The notes: a model not told the origin generated them from the sequence alone. A stretch of DNA of 64,000 bases from Pocillopora verrucosa (GCF_036669915.1 NC_089316.1:9106382-9170381); one strand, 5' to 3'. Shown: positions 46,261 to 56,760, counted from the first letter of the stretch. Made by a program: numbers and translations.

Positions 46261-49188
46261 AAGAGCAGATTAATGATTAACAAATTTTTGCATTTTTTTC
46301 ATTTCTCTTTTACTCTCTGTCCTGTCCCTTACCAGTCCCCTTTCATTTCAAGCGATGAAAAACCCACATTTCACTTCATAAACTTCTAGTTCTTAAAAAT
46401 TTTACAGGGGAAGAGAAACTTATTTTAGAGGACCAACTAGTTAAAATAGCAAAAGGAATGTTATGCAATTGCATATTAAAACATTTATTGACCAGTATAC
46501 TATTTGTCTACTTTTTGACAGACTAACTTTACCTAACTCCAAGTTTTTCTCCAAGTAGCACCAAGTGTCTGCTGTAGCTTGTCTCACTTCCACCTGAGAA
46601 AAGTGAGTTTACAATTTAGAAATATACCATCTAAAAATAATAAAAAGGCAAAAAACCTTACAAATATTTTGTGGCTCTTTCTTCCACTGTCATCTTTGAC
46701 AAAAGTGTCACTTTTGTCATCAGTCAAGGCTGCGAGAGCATAAGTTTTTTTTTCCTTGAGGCTGGTCGGCAAACATTAACAAGCCATGGATTGAAGTTCA
46801 GAGTCATGCCCAAAGTCTGCCAGTTTGGAGGTACACATAACTCATTCACTCCAAAGATCTAAATATCTTTCCTCCACACTGTTCACTATACATCTCTGAT
46901 AATTTGCAAATCTTAGAACTTGCCATAAAAACACCTGCCTTCCCCTGAATGATAATTTCTTTTTGCTTTTCTTTCAGCTTGAGAATATGATAAAATTGTA
47001 AGGAAAAACCATTTTTGTGCACTGTCATAAAAAAGCCATAACCTTTTAACTCCTAGAAGTGATGAACATGTAACTTCTCCCTATAAAATCCATACATTAT
47101 ACAGCAAACAGGTGAAGAGAATACTCAAATTTATCAAGTATTTGTTGTTAAATTAGTCAGTTGTTATTTGATCTTACACAATCTTCTTGTTACTAATTAT
47201 CAGAAGAAATGTGCAGCAGCTAGAAGGGAGAATTAACTATTCTATCTTGGGAGTTAAAGCCTTAACCCTTTCACCCCCAAGATCTAATTGTTAATTCTCT
47301 CCTCTAGCTGTCACATATTTCCTTGTAATTGAGTGATGAGAATTTGGTGTTAGATCAAGATAACCACTTCTACTTGATAACTTTGGGTATTGTCATTACC
47401 TGTTTGCTGGACAATGTATAGATATTTTAGGGAGAAGTTACATGCTAATCACCTCTGGGAGGCTAACTGCTAACAAAGCCAGAAATTAGCTGCCTCATGG
47501 AGAACTCTTACTGATAGTGCTTACCAGTCAAACCAGGTAATACTAGGACAGTAGGTCTGGATGTTGCATCTTTGTATATAGTGCTATCATCATTGTCAAA
47601 CCAATCAAGACAAACAATTCCACCATCTGGAGTCTCTAATGTCTCCCTAAAAAAGAGAAAGTACTTTTTATTCATTGCTCAGACAAACTCTTAGAGAATA
47701 TTTTCCAGGTATGAATAGAAAATAGAGCAGGTTGTTAGAATTTAACTAAAGAATTCCCTTGCTCTAGAGACCAGCATTGTAACCATTAGCACTTTGAGTG
47801 ACAAAGAGAGAAATTCTCCTCACAATATGAATACAATATCAAGCATAGAAGTGATGAGAATAGAGCAAAATATCAATTAGGGGATTATCAGTTGATCCGA
47901 TACCAAATTCTCCAAATTGACATCATAAGAATTGTATGGCAGATAGTAAGGAGAATTACTTTGGAGTTAAAAGGGTTAACTAATCATTTTTATAACTCCA
48001 CACTGTTAGGCTACTCAACTTACACGCCATCTACCTTTAAGGGTAGAGGGCAAAAAGTGTAGCCTTTCAGATTGCAGAATTTGCAATAGAGCTCGTCAGT
48101 TTATACCAGTAAGGATATTTTAACTTGATTTTGACCTCAACTCAACTGAAACAAAGTCAGTTTGAATTATGACACCTCTAAATATTTTAATTGTTAGTAA
48201 AACCTTTTACCAGGAATAATAACAAAGTTAGTCTGATGAAAGAAAATTATCTAATATAAAATAAAGGGATGAAACTGAAAAACAAAGCTATTTCCTTCCA
48301 AATCAAAATATAAAAGCAACTATTTTAAAATATTACATGTAAATCTATTTTGAGCATTGTGGACCACCGTAAGTTGCATTTAGAAATTACTCCAAATTTT
48401 CATTTTGAGCACACAAAATTCATGTTAATTTTTTTTGATGAATGCGCTTAAATATTGACAAATTATGTTACCTCTGTCGTCTAATACTATGTTACCAAAT
48501 TAAAAATGAACTTTTAGCATAAATTTTCAAACCTGTTTATTTTTCGATTGCTTGCAGGTGCAATTAACATATTATATAATCATGGTAATGTTCTTCTGCT
48601 CGTTTTTCATCAATTTCAGATACCTTTTCAATTTTACGAACACTACCAAGAGGTGGAATGAGATGGCCGTCTCGTCTTTCATAAGTGACCTTAATTTTAT
48701 TTGTAATCTTGTCAGGAAATGCCTCAAAGTTTATGAATAAAATCCTGCATATAATGCGAACTCAGATTATTTAATCGGCAAAAGCCGGTAAACGCTGAAG
48801 CCACAGCGTTCGATTGGCCGGAAAAACTCAACGTAAAACTTCGAAATTTTCAACATCTTCGAGCCTTTACATGATAAGATCGCTCCAAATGTGCACAAAG
48901 ACAAGTACCTTACCTTCGATAAGGAACTGATGGCTTAGATCGGAGCAAAGCCCTTATGACAGTTTGAGCTCTTGCACCGAAGCACCAGAAAGTAGGCCAA
49001 TATTGTTCGCTGACAATCGGACAACTTTGCAGAATGAACTGCCGTAAACGACCTTCCTTACCGATCAAGCGCGGTTTCTGAACGACATGAAACAAGTAGT
49101 ATATAGTATAGGTTATGAATAGAACTGTCAAAAGGGGTAACCATTGCCATTGGTAAAGAACATGGAGGATCTGTTGAAGCGAAGCCAT
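42434..49188 (-). CDS. ABHD3: Alpha/beta-hydrolase, ABHD1/ABHD3 type
   Basis: Membrane-anchored serine hydrolase; mammalian ABHD3 cleaves medium-chain and oxidised phosphatidylcholines. Nine minus-strand exons: 49188-48914, 47646-47525, 46593-46533, 45852-45807, 45660-45548, 44787-44608, 44073-44010, 43302-43134, 42636-42434; 1233 nt, 410 residues (human ABHD3 409). The start is ATG at 49188 (MASLQQIL). A hydrophobic anchor at about 15-35 precedes the catalytic domain. Motifs: [15 protein letters not shown] (oxyanion region), ANHRGFGAS, nucleophile elbow AIGVSMGG with Ser about 203, acid [10 protein letters not shown] with Asp 336/337, and SYGGHIAF with His 367. The catalytic triad is complete. 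ABHD1 and ABHD3 share these features, so the name covers their common ancestor. Introns hold many MITEs, and intron 6 a tandem duplication. Confidence 0.93.
44197..44252 (-). pseudogene. Relic 3' end of ABHD3 exon 6
   Basis: Matches 44608-44662. Its donor is dead: CAG|GAAAAT replaces CAG|GTAAAT. Confidence 0.8.
44257..44269 (-). pseudogene. Relic 5' end of ABHD3 exon 7
   Basis: TTTGTAG|GAATCTTGAAAT keeps an intact AG acceptor. Splicing here would read 14 codons and stop. Confidence 0.7.
44375..44584 (-). mobile_element. MITE family A inside the ABHD3 duplication
   Basis: TTAAACCCTTTATCTCCC to GGGATTTAAAAGGTTAA, present in the right unit only. Confidence 0.85.
44836..45222. repeat. Foldback D, copy 6, with nested MITE
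   Basis: Arms GATTCCATTTTGTCATGTG ... TGTGGTAAGAAC and GTTCTTTCCACATTTTG ... AACATGGAATC; the loop is interrupted at 44941-45151. Confidence 0.85.
44945..45147 (-). mobile_element. MITE family C with TTAA duplication
   Basis: 203 bp between TTAA 44941-44944 and TTAA 45148-45151. Removing the element and one TTAA restores a loop like the uninterrupted D copy at 13380-13383. Confidence 0.9.
45314..45491. repeat. Foldback in ABHD3 intron 5
   Basis: TTAATTGGCCATTTCTGAAT ... GGCCTCTTT pairs with AAAGAGGCC ... ATTCAGAAATGGCTAATTA; arms of about 36 bases. Confidence 0.75.
46232..46261 (+). repeat. (CAA)n microsatellite
   Basis: About ten CAA units in ABHD3 intron 3. Confidence 0.9.
47038..47265 (+). 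mobile_element. MITE family A, left of an inverted pair
   Basis: ATAACCTTTTAACTCCTAG to GGGAGTTAAAGCC then TTAA 47262-47265. Confidence 0.8.
47262..47475 (-). mobile_element. MITE family A, right of an inverted pair
   Basis: Shares the TTAA at 47262-47265 with its neighbour and runs to CACCTCTGGGAGGCTAA. Confidence 0.8.
47785..47979 (-). mobile_element. MITE family C, ABHD3 intron 1
   Basis: CACTTTGAGTGACAAAG to GGAGTTAAAAGGGTTAA (TTAA 47976-47979). Confidence 0.75.
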
Positions 49189-49416
49189 GCTTGCCAACAA
49201 AACAAACCTACTAGCCGCAAACTTTGATGATTATGACCTTCTAGTGTCCAGTTCGAAGCGTTGAAAAAGAACCGAGTGATGAGAGACTGGAACACAACAT
49301 CGATACAATGGTTGATGTTGAAGCAGCTTCCTCGCTTTCATTTGAATATCGACGGTATAATTTACAGTGATCTACACCAATAGAAGTTTTAGAGTAACAG
49401 GATATTTTTTATCATC
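49189..49416. promoter_or_regulatory. Bidirectional promoter region ABHD3/VTI1A
   Basis: Only 228 bases separate the two start codons, so the 5' UTRs and core promoters of both genes must be packed here. No repeat and no clear TATA box. Shared promoter use is inferred from spacing. Confidence 0.65.
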
Positions 49417-52400
49417 ATGACGGACTTGTTCAATCATCATGAGCAACAGTTCGGGAACCTCAGCGCCGAAATAACAGCGCGAATTTGCAAGATTCCGAAT
49501 TTACATGGATGTAAGTTTCGATTGTGTTCAGATTTGATCAAATTGACATTGTCACTTGATTAGATTGCCGGCGAATGGAATAGTTTACCTTAGTTTAATT
49601 TTCCCAAATCAATTGTGCGTTGATTCTTTTTAGCCGCTAAAAAGAGTGCTGTAACGGACGTGGAAAGATGTTTTGACGAAGCTCGAGAATTGGTAAGTAA
49701 TTTTGAAATTTTGTTGTCAAATTTATGGCAACTTGATTAATTATTACACGCTGAATTGATGGAGTGGTTTATTTTCTCTACTGTAATCGAAATTGCTTTA
49801 GATTGTATTTATCCAATTAAAGAGAAAGCGAATTTTGACATTTCTTTTGTAACTGTGTGTGAACACTGTTCATGAGCGGAAATATTATCATTCTCAAACG
49901 AATATTACCGACTGAGAATACTTTTTCCACTGTAGGTCATATCAGTATAGCTATGTTTAACTTATCTGAGGATAAATTTTTTTTTTTGACGAACTCTGAT
50001 GTTTAAATGGAAAGAATTTGTCTGTTACAAAATCACATGACAGAAAGATTGTTAAAAACAAATTTGTGACATAAGGGACTGGTCACCAGTCATTATTTAT
50101 GTAGAGGAGGGGGTAGAGGGAAAAATATATTGGAAAGATCAAAATTTTATTAGTACTCCCCTCCCCACTTCCAGACCCCCCCCTCCCACTGTCACCACAG
50201 ATCTCCTCTATATTCCTATCAATTATTAAAATTCATGCCATGGACAACCATAAGTTGATTACTCTATGTTTAACACTCACCTTGGGTAATGCACCACTCT
50301 TAAAATGTACCTCAAACTGCAGACCCCCTTCTAAACTTCTGCATAAAAAGTTTAGCCCCCCTCCCCCCCTAACCAATCTGAAACAGCCTTGATCCCGCTT
50401 CTTTTTCTCCCTTCCCCTCCCCCTCCCTCTCCCCCTCCCCCTCCCCCTCCCCCTCCCCTCTACATAAATAATGACTGATCCCCAACTGGGTCACACTTTA
50501 AAACCATGACCAAAGTTTTGATTTCTTCAACTTTTAGTAGCTTACTATCATTTTAATGCTGCTAAGACAGGAGACATTATCAAAAGTAACTGAGGTGCTA
50601 AGAGTACCCAGATTGGTCAAAAACCTATCATTTATTGCACCAGTAAACCCATAGAAAATTGAAACATTTAAAGTTTATTTCATAATAGCAATAGATGACA
50701 CTTTCTATTGGTTTACCAGCATTATAACCCACTTAGATTCTTGGGAGAACACTTGAAAAGTTTGTGAACACTCCCATCTGGCTATTGATTCACAAATTTC
50801 TCTCAAGTTCTCCCAATTTATTGTGTGGATTATTACACCAGTGAAAAGATAGAATGTGCAGTGTATGGCGTAAACTTAGGGATTAGCTTCTAACTTCTGC
50901 TTACAATATCCCCACTGAATCACACATGAATGTCATGAGAATAAAGGAAATGATCACCAACTAAAGAAACTCTTGATTGTTAGACAAATTCTCCTTGTCA
51001 GCACCTTAGTAAATGTACAGAGAACAGTAGGGAGAATATGAATACCGATGTTAGGGTGTAAAGGGTTAAATAATTGTATTAAAATGATTCATTATGAAGT
51101 AATAATTGGTAATTTTTGGAGTGTTCTCTCTCCTAACAGATTGAACAAATGGAATTGGAAGTCAGAGAAGTAACAGGAGAAGAAAAAACCAAACTGACAA
51201 ATAGACTTAAAGCTTACACGAATGAAATGAAAAGATTTGATCAGGATTTGGTACGGAAAAAAATGTCTTTATTGAGCTATTCTCTGTGATTTATAACTGA
51301 TTTTGTAATATTTCAAAACTGTTAGCTAATACAGTAAATGGTTTGAACATGGGGGTAACATATAATAGTGTAGTTTGATCGTCCAGGTTAGTGTAGTCCT
51401 GAGAAGGACTGTTTTTGGTAATGGTTTCAGGTTGTCAAAACGTCAGTCACCGTTACCAACAACAGTCCTTCTCAGGACTACACTCACCCAGACGATCAAA
51501 CTACACTATTACCTGTTAGCTAATGTTGATCACAATAGGCCTTATGCAAGAAAAGAAGTTTATCATGTTCTACATTAGACTGGGGGTGGGGGGATAGATA
51601 CATTAGGAAGTTTTTGTGGAGTTTTTTTTCTTGTGACAATTGGAGTGATAACAAAAATAATTTATTGTAACCTAGTCTGAAGAATATAACAAAAACTCAA
51701 TGGCATCTTGCTTAAGGTTACCAGAGTTGTGGTCCATTTTTAGCAACTTTCAGCACATACAGTGCAAGTGTAAATCTGTAACTAATGACTGCATGAGTGC
51801 AGAACTGCTTCTTACTTTTACTGCTGCCAAGTATAATGTTACCATTCTGGTGAACATGCTGAGCACAACAGAAAAGAGAACTTGTGTATTCACTTGCCAT
51901 ACTCAGCCAAAAGTAGCTAAAACTAACAGATTATATGCCTAAACTGCACCTTTAATAATTTTGCATATCTTTGTAATTTTTTCAGAGGTAACCACCCTTC
52001 CCTCCTAGAATTAAAAGTAGGCAAAGGTTTCCTTTACCTCCCCAAATACTCTGAGAACTTACCATGCTGTTCTTTTTTTTTTTTTTTTTTTTTTTTAACC
52101 ATCAAGAGTTATAAAAAGCTTGTACCAGTGTACTAACACTTTTTTGTCTCTTAAAGAAAAAAGCAAAGGTAGCATTCTCTGATCAAGAGGGTAGACATGA
52201 ACTTCTTAGTGGTGAGGACTCTCATAACTCGGAAGATCAGGTACAGTATTGGGCACAGTTTTCCACATGTTACAGTTCACATTTTACATTTCACATTTTG
52301 AATTTCACACTTTACACTTCACATGTCACATCTCCCATCTCATATATCACATCACATACAGTATTGGGGGTTCATCTAGGCAAGTAAAGCATATATTTAC

Positions 52401-55400
52401 AACCAGAGTGCTAGAGTAAGGGATACTTTTGGCATTTTTGTAGAAACTGACTTGTCTTAAATTGTATTATTCCTTCTGTTTAGAGAGCCCGATTGTTGGA
52501 CAACACTGAAAGAGTGGAACGATCTGGTAGACAACTTGATGAAGGTTACAGAATGTGTGTGGAGACAGGTGAGAGTGAAATCCTACTGTGATGCTGATAC
52601 AGACCAGAACTTCCATAAAATTTGTCCATCATTAAGCCCTGCTTGTGTTTATTACTAGGCATACTATTATTTGCCCTTCCTTTTTCAAATTTCACATTTC
52701 ACTTTTAAATTTCACATTTCACATTTCATATTTTGCAGTTCAAATTTCTTATCCCACATTTCCCATCTCACATATTGCATTTCCCATTTCATGTATCACA
52801 TTTCCTAGCTTGCATTTCCCATGTTTCACTTTTCCCATTTCATCTTACACCTTACACCTTTTCACTCTTCTTATCAGCCTCATAGGTTTACTAGCGCAAT
52901 ATGAACAAATGATTATAATAAATAACACAACAATGACCCAATTAGGCTGAAAACTTGACCTGATGTCATTGAGTCCACCATGCTTGTATTTGTAAATTTC
53001 TATGTTTTGTTTTTCACTTTCAAAATCTTTGTTTTTTTAGCTTTAACATTGAGAATTAATATGTCTTGTGTGAGATATTCTACCATTAACTGTCTTAACT
53101 TGATGAACAAGAAATGGATGGGTGTGGTAATGATTGCACAGGCAAATGATGTTACCCATTCAGAAATTAAACTTATGTTTTATCCTGATGAATTTTGTAA
53201 CTTGGTCTTTCAGAACAAATAGGAGTTGATATTATGGATAATTTACATAGAGACAGAGAAGTCATAGAGAGGGCAAGGGAACGGGTAAGTGATAACTCTT
53301 TAACACTTTACACCCTAACATCAGTATGCATATTCTTCCTACTGTTTCCCTACACATTTCCTAATGTGCTGACAAAGAGAATTTATATAAAGATCAAGAG
53401 TTTCTTAAATTGGTGATCATTTCCTTTATTCTCATGACTGTAATGTTTGATTTAGGGATGATATTGTAAGGAGAAATTAGATGCTCGTCACTCTTGGGGG
53501 TCAAAGGGTTAAAATCTTAAGAGTGACCAGCAGCTGATTTCTCCTTACAGTGATACTGCTGAATCATTCATTAAGATAAGAAGAATAAAGGAAATGATCA
53601 CCAACTTAAGAATCTTTGATTGTGAATTAACTCTCCTTGTCCGAACTTGTAGACTTCTACTGGGAATTTCACAAGCAAACACTAAATGCCAGTTGAAGCT
53701 GCAGTCATGAAATGTTTATCTTGCCCTACTTAATTGTCTAGCAGCTTCATCTGTTCTCAATTGTAAATCTGGCCAAGCCCCGTAACAGCTGCCAAAATGA
53801 CTTATAAATACAGGCACTACAGATAGTGTTTGCTTGTGAAACAAATTTAGATGGTAATAGTTTTTGCTTTTCTACTCACTTGGCAACAAATTGGTCTCAG
53901 CTTAAAGCACCGCAACACTAAATGCAAGTAATGTTGTAGTCATAGCACTGAAAGGGTTGGGCTCTCAGCTTCTTGTGAACATTTTCATATCACTGAATAC
54001 CGGTAGTGTCCCAAGTGTTCATAATAACACTCTATCTTTATCTTTGCAGACTCGAGCAACAGATAAGAATCTGTCAAAAAGCTCAAGAATTTTAACAGGA
54101 ATGATGAGAAGGTACCATCCCCTCTTTATATTTTGAGCTGTAAAATGTACTGTTGGGGGAAATGTGAATGTCAAAACTTGTTACCCACTTCTTTGTAGTT
54201 TATAAAGATCAGGGGTTCCATTAAAAGCCAATTACCTGCTGTCCACAGCCACCTGTAAGACCTCTGACTGCTGCCGTGTGTTTAGTGTGAGAGCAGGCTC
54301 TCATGTTTGGTTTTTGCCTTATGGCACTGCCATCTATTACACCATGAGCAGTTGCTTGTGGAAAAAGTTAACCCTTAAACACCTAAGGTCTGATTGTTAA
54401 TTCTCCCCCTTTGCTGTTACTCATTTCCTTGTAAATTGGTTATGAGAATTTGGTGTTCAATCAAGATAACATCTTGTACCTGATAAGTTTGAGTATTCTC
54501 ACTAGCTGTTTGCTAGATAATGTATGGATACTCAAGGGGGAAGTTACATGTTAATCACTTCTAGGTCAATGAAACCTTCCAAAAATGTTTGCATCTTCTC
54601 CCAATAAGCTCCTATTCCCCTCTTCTCCCTTTTCCAAACTTAAACTTATCAGGTAGAAGTTGTTATCCTGATCTTACAACAAATTCTTGTATCCAGTTTA
54701 CAAGGTAATGTGTAGCAGCTAGAGGGGAGAATTATCAATTATATAATAAGCTCAGTTATGCACACATTCTGATTGGTTCTCACTTATGATCTATTGAAGG
54801 ACAGACGTATAGATGACATCATCATTAAAACTTTTTTAAATTCTTTATTATATAAGACAAATAGATTCCAATTTGCTGCAAGTCTGTGCAGTAATAGATC
54901 ACAGAGGATGTCAAAATGTGGTAAGAACATCAGTGACACACTCAGCTGCGCCTTGTGTGCCACTTTTGTTCTTACCACATTTTGACGTCCTCTGTGATCT
55001 ATTGCTGAACAGATGCACGGCAACTTGGAATCTATTTGTTAATTAGATATTGGGAGTTAAAGGGTTAACAGTTTGGTACAAAATTTGACCAGGAGAGTAG
55101 GGGTGGGGAAAGAAGCAAAAGAGAGATGGAAAGAGCTTAATCTATGTGGAAGAGGTGAGAGGTGAGAGGTGCAGAGGCCTATACTGGTCAGTGCACTGGA
55201 CTCTGGGTCTAGAGCTGCAGGTTTGAGACATGGGAAGGTCTGTGAGATGTGTTCTTGGGCAAAATACTTTACGCTCTCTCCAAGCCTCTCTCCAAGCCTC
55301 TTTCCAAGCCTCTCTCCCAGCCTCTCTCCAAGCTTCTCTCCAAGCCTCTCTCCAAGCCTCTCTCCAAGCCTCTCTCCAAGCCTCTCTCCACCCAAGAGTA

Positions 55401-55756
55401 TAAATGGGTACCAGTGAATTTTTGGGAAAGGTAACCTCGTTATGGACGTGCATTCCGCCCAGGGGGAAGTAGCAATACTCCTAGTCACTTCGTGCTACTT
55501 GGTAACCAGGATAAGCTTTGATCAGTTGGGGGAATAGGCTGGAGTTCTTGCCCTTTATGCTTTTTGTCAAACAAGGCGCAGAAATAAAAGTATCAGTTGT
55601 GCTGATTATTCAAGGAAGTTTATTCAACCTAGAATGTAACTCATCCATCCTTTTTTTAACGTTTTCAGGATTATACAGAACAGAATAATAATGGCTGTTA
55701 TCTGCCTTGCAATACTGGGTGTTATTGGACTGATCATTTATTATGCAACCAAATGA
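49417..55756 (+). CDS. VTI1A: Qb-SNARE VTI1A
   Basis: SNARE of the trans-Golgi network and endosomes that pairs with syntaxin 16/6 and VAMP4-type partners in retrograde traffic. Eight exons: 49417-49510, 49634-49692, 51140-51250, 52157-52240, 52484-52568, 53214-53284, 54050-54111, 55669-55756; 654 nt, 217 residues, the same as human VTI1A. The N-terminal Habc-type domain (1 to about 90) has FNHHEQQFGNLSAEITARI and IEQMELEVREV. The SNARE motif starts at RARLLDNTERVERSGR (117) and has the zero-layer Gln in VETEQIG, then KSSRILTGMMRRIIQNRI. A single C-terminal helix (AVICLAILGVIGLIIYY, about 194-213) anchors it, followed by ATK. Every splice phase agrees. VTI1B is less likely because of the ETEQIG and NELL-like HELLSGED region. 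Confidence 0.95.
50404..50459 (+). repeat. (CCCTCC)n low-complexity tract
   Basis: Pyrimidine-only C-rich tract in VTI1A intron 2; the complementary strand is G-rich and could form G-quadruplexes. Confidence 0.85.
50873..51069 (-). mobile_element. MITE family B, VTI1A intron 2
   Basis: GATTAGCTTCTAACTTCTGC to GTGTAAAGGGTTAA, 70 bases upstream of exon 3. Confidence 0.8.
51362..51511. repeat. Foldback in VTI1A intron 3
   Basis: Arms of 50 bases: ATAATAGTGTAGTTTGATCG ... GTCCTGAGAAGGACTGTT (51362-51413) and AACAGTCCTTCTCAGGAC ... CGATCAAACTACACTATT (51461-51511). The inner arm GTCCTGAGAAGGAC is itself nearly palindromic. Confidence 0.9.
52074..52097 (+). repeat. Poly-T tract
   Basis: About 24 T, 59 bases before VTI1A exon 4. 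Confidence 0.9.
52262..52356 (+). repeat. TTTCACA-type degenerate satellite, intron 4
   Basis: Tandem ACATTTTACATTTCACATTT-like units of 7 to 8 bases just after exon 4. Confidence 0.8.
52675..52868 (+). repeat. TTTCACA-type degenerate satellite, intron 5
   Basis: Same motif as in intron 4 (TTTCACATTTCAC, CCCATTTCAT, CACCTTACACC), longer array. The two arrays flank exon 5. Confidence 0.8.
53300..53512 (+). mobile_element. MITE family B, VTI1A intron 6
   Basis: TTAACACTTTACACCCTAAC to GGGTCAAAGGGTTAA, beginning 15 bases after the exon 6 donor. Confidence 0.85.
53513..53645 (-). mobile_element. MITE family B fragment, inverted neighbour
   Basis: Begins AATCTTAAGAGTGACCAGC immediately after the forward copy and is cut off after CTCTCCTTGTC. 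Confidence 0.7.
53667..53841. mobile_element. MITE with perfect 17-bp terminal repeats
   Basis: TTTCACAAGCAAACACT at 53667-53683 and its exact reverse complement at 53825-53841; 175 bp, unrelated to families A-D. Confidence 0.8.
54216..54362 (+). repeat. Dispersed repeat F, copy 2
   Basis: CCTGTAAGACCTCTGACTGC, GAGCAGGCTCTCATG, TTTTTGCCTTATGGCA, CATCTATTACACCATGAGCA. Confidence 0.6.
54368..54566 (-). mobile_element. MITE family A, VTI1A intron 7
   Basis: TTAACCCTTAAACACCTAAG to GTTAATCACTTCTAGG. Confidence 0.75.
54634..55067 (+). mobile_element. MITE family A interrupted by a foldback
   Basis: Left part 54634-54740 (CTTATCAGGTAGAAG ... AGGGGAGAATTATCAAT), right part 55047-55067 (TTGGGAGTTAAAGGGTTAA). 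Confidence 0.75.
54741..55047. repeat. Foldback element D, copy 7, nested in MITE A
   Basis: Near-identical to copy 5 at 37287-37602 along its full length, so one of the youngest copies. Confidence 0.85.
55140..55515 (+). mobile_element. tRNA-derived SINE with expanded 12-mer
   Basis: Head with A-box-like TGGTCAGTGCACTGGA and B-box-like GCAGGTTTGAGACATG, then GTTCTTGGGCAAAATACTTT, an internal 12-base array, AAGAGTATAAATGGGTACC and GTAGCAATACTCCTAGTC. This order matches invertebrate SINEs with a conserved body after a tRNA head. Confidence 0.75.
55272..55391 (+). repeat. 12-bp minisatellite CCTCTCTCCAAG
   Basis: About ten units inside the SINE body. It keeps all three minus frames open, giving spurious GERL-type repeats. 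Confidence 0.92.
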
Positions 55757-56030
55757 TATCACTTGGCCAGTTAGGTACCTTCATTCAGGATTTCACAAAT
55801 TTTAAGTATAGAATTTAATCTGAGTTTGTTGAGAAAAGACAAATTTAATTTCAGAAAGAATGTACATACATTAAGTCCGAGTTACGAACAAATTTATGGC
55901 TGTTTGAAGCAAAAAAAAATTTTGGTTTAAACAGGTTTTTTTTCAAGGAAATTAAATTGACCACCTACGACACAGCCTTTAGGAGCGCATTTAAACTAAA
56001 AGATTCCATCTACCAGAGGAAATTCTTGGT

Positions 56031-56036
56031 AATAAA
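56031..56036 (+). terminator. poly(A) signal AATAAA, VTI1A
   Basis: First canonical hexamer after the VTI1A stop, 275 bases downstream. Confidence 0.5.
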
Positions 56037-56123
56037 CAGTGAAACTTGTATTAAGCAGAAACTCTGCATTAAGTGGATGCTATCTCAAGTTCCAAATATT
56101 CCTTGAATGAGCCTGTATGAATC

Positions 56124-56324
56124 CTCTGACTTCTAAAAGTGATTAACATGTAACTTCTCCCAATAATATCCATATAATATCTAGCAAACAGGTAATGAGA
56201 GTACTCAAACTTATCAGGTTAAAGTTATGATCTTGATCTTATACCAAATTCTCATAACTAAGTTGTAAGGAAATGTGTAGGAGCTAGAGGCGAGAATTAG
56301 TAATCAGATCTTGGGAGTTAAATG
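56124..56324 (+). mobile_element. MITE family A
   Basis: CTCTGACTTCTAAAAGTGAT to CAGATCTTGGGAGTTAAATG. Confidence 0.75.
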
Positions 56325-56377
56325 ATACCAGTCTGAGTCTTGTTGATGTCTACTTATAATATCCAACAGGTTTCAAT

Positions 56378-56457
56378 GCCTCTATGTGGCGTGAAAATGT
56401 GTACGGACATTTTCTGATCCAAGATGCGAACAGTTTTCTGAGAGCAAAGATCAAGGG

Positions 56458-56497
<40 letters not shown>

Positions 56498-56760
56498 GTA
56501 TACGAGCATGTTTTCGTGCAAAATAGAGGCTATTGTGTTAATTATCCTTCAAATATTTTGCAACACGCGTGAAGAAATGTTTATGAACAAACAAATATAT
56601 CCCTCCTTCTGTAGCAACCACAAAACGCTCTCTCATCTTGACTTAAAATTGAAACGATGGCTTATCGTAGAGGACGTATGGTTCGAAAATTGGGGAATAT
56701 CACTCGGGTGATATCCTCGGATATCCCCAGTTTTAGCTGAGGGATATTCGGTCAAGTGAT
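56378..56760 (+). repeat. Dispersed repeat E, copy 2
   Basis: Aligns to 2660-3078 in opposite orientation. It ends with short inverted motifs (CGGGTGATATCCTCGGATAT, CCCCAGTTTTAGCTGAGG). Confidence 0.65.

Noticed and set aside
55057-55488. Minus-strand protein with GERL repeats, and plus-strand Ser/Pro and Lys/Pro repeat frames
   Set aside because: All are translations of the 12-base minisatellite in a SINE; a repeat unit divisible by three keeps every frame open.
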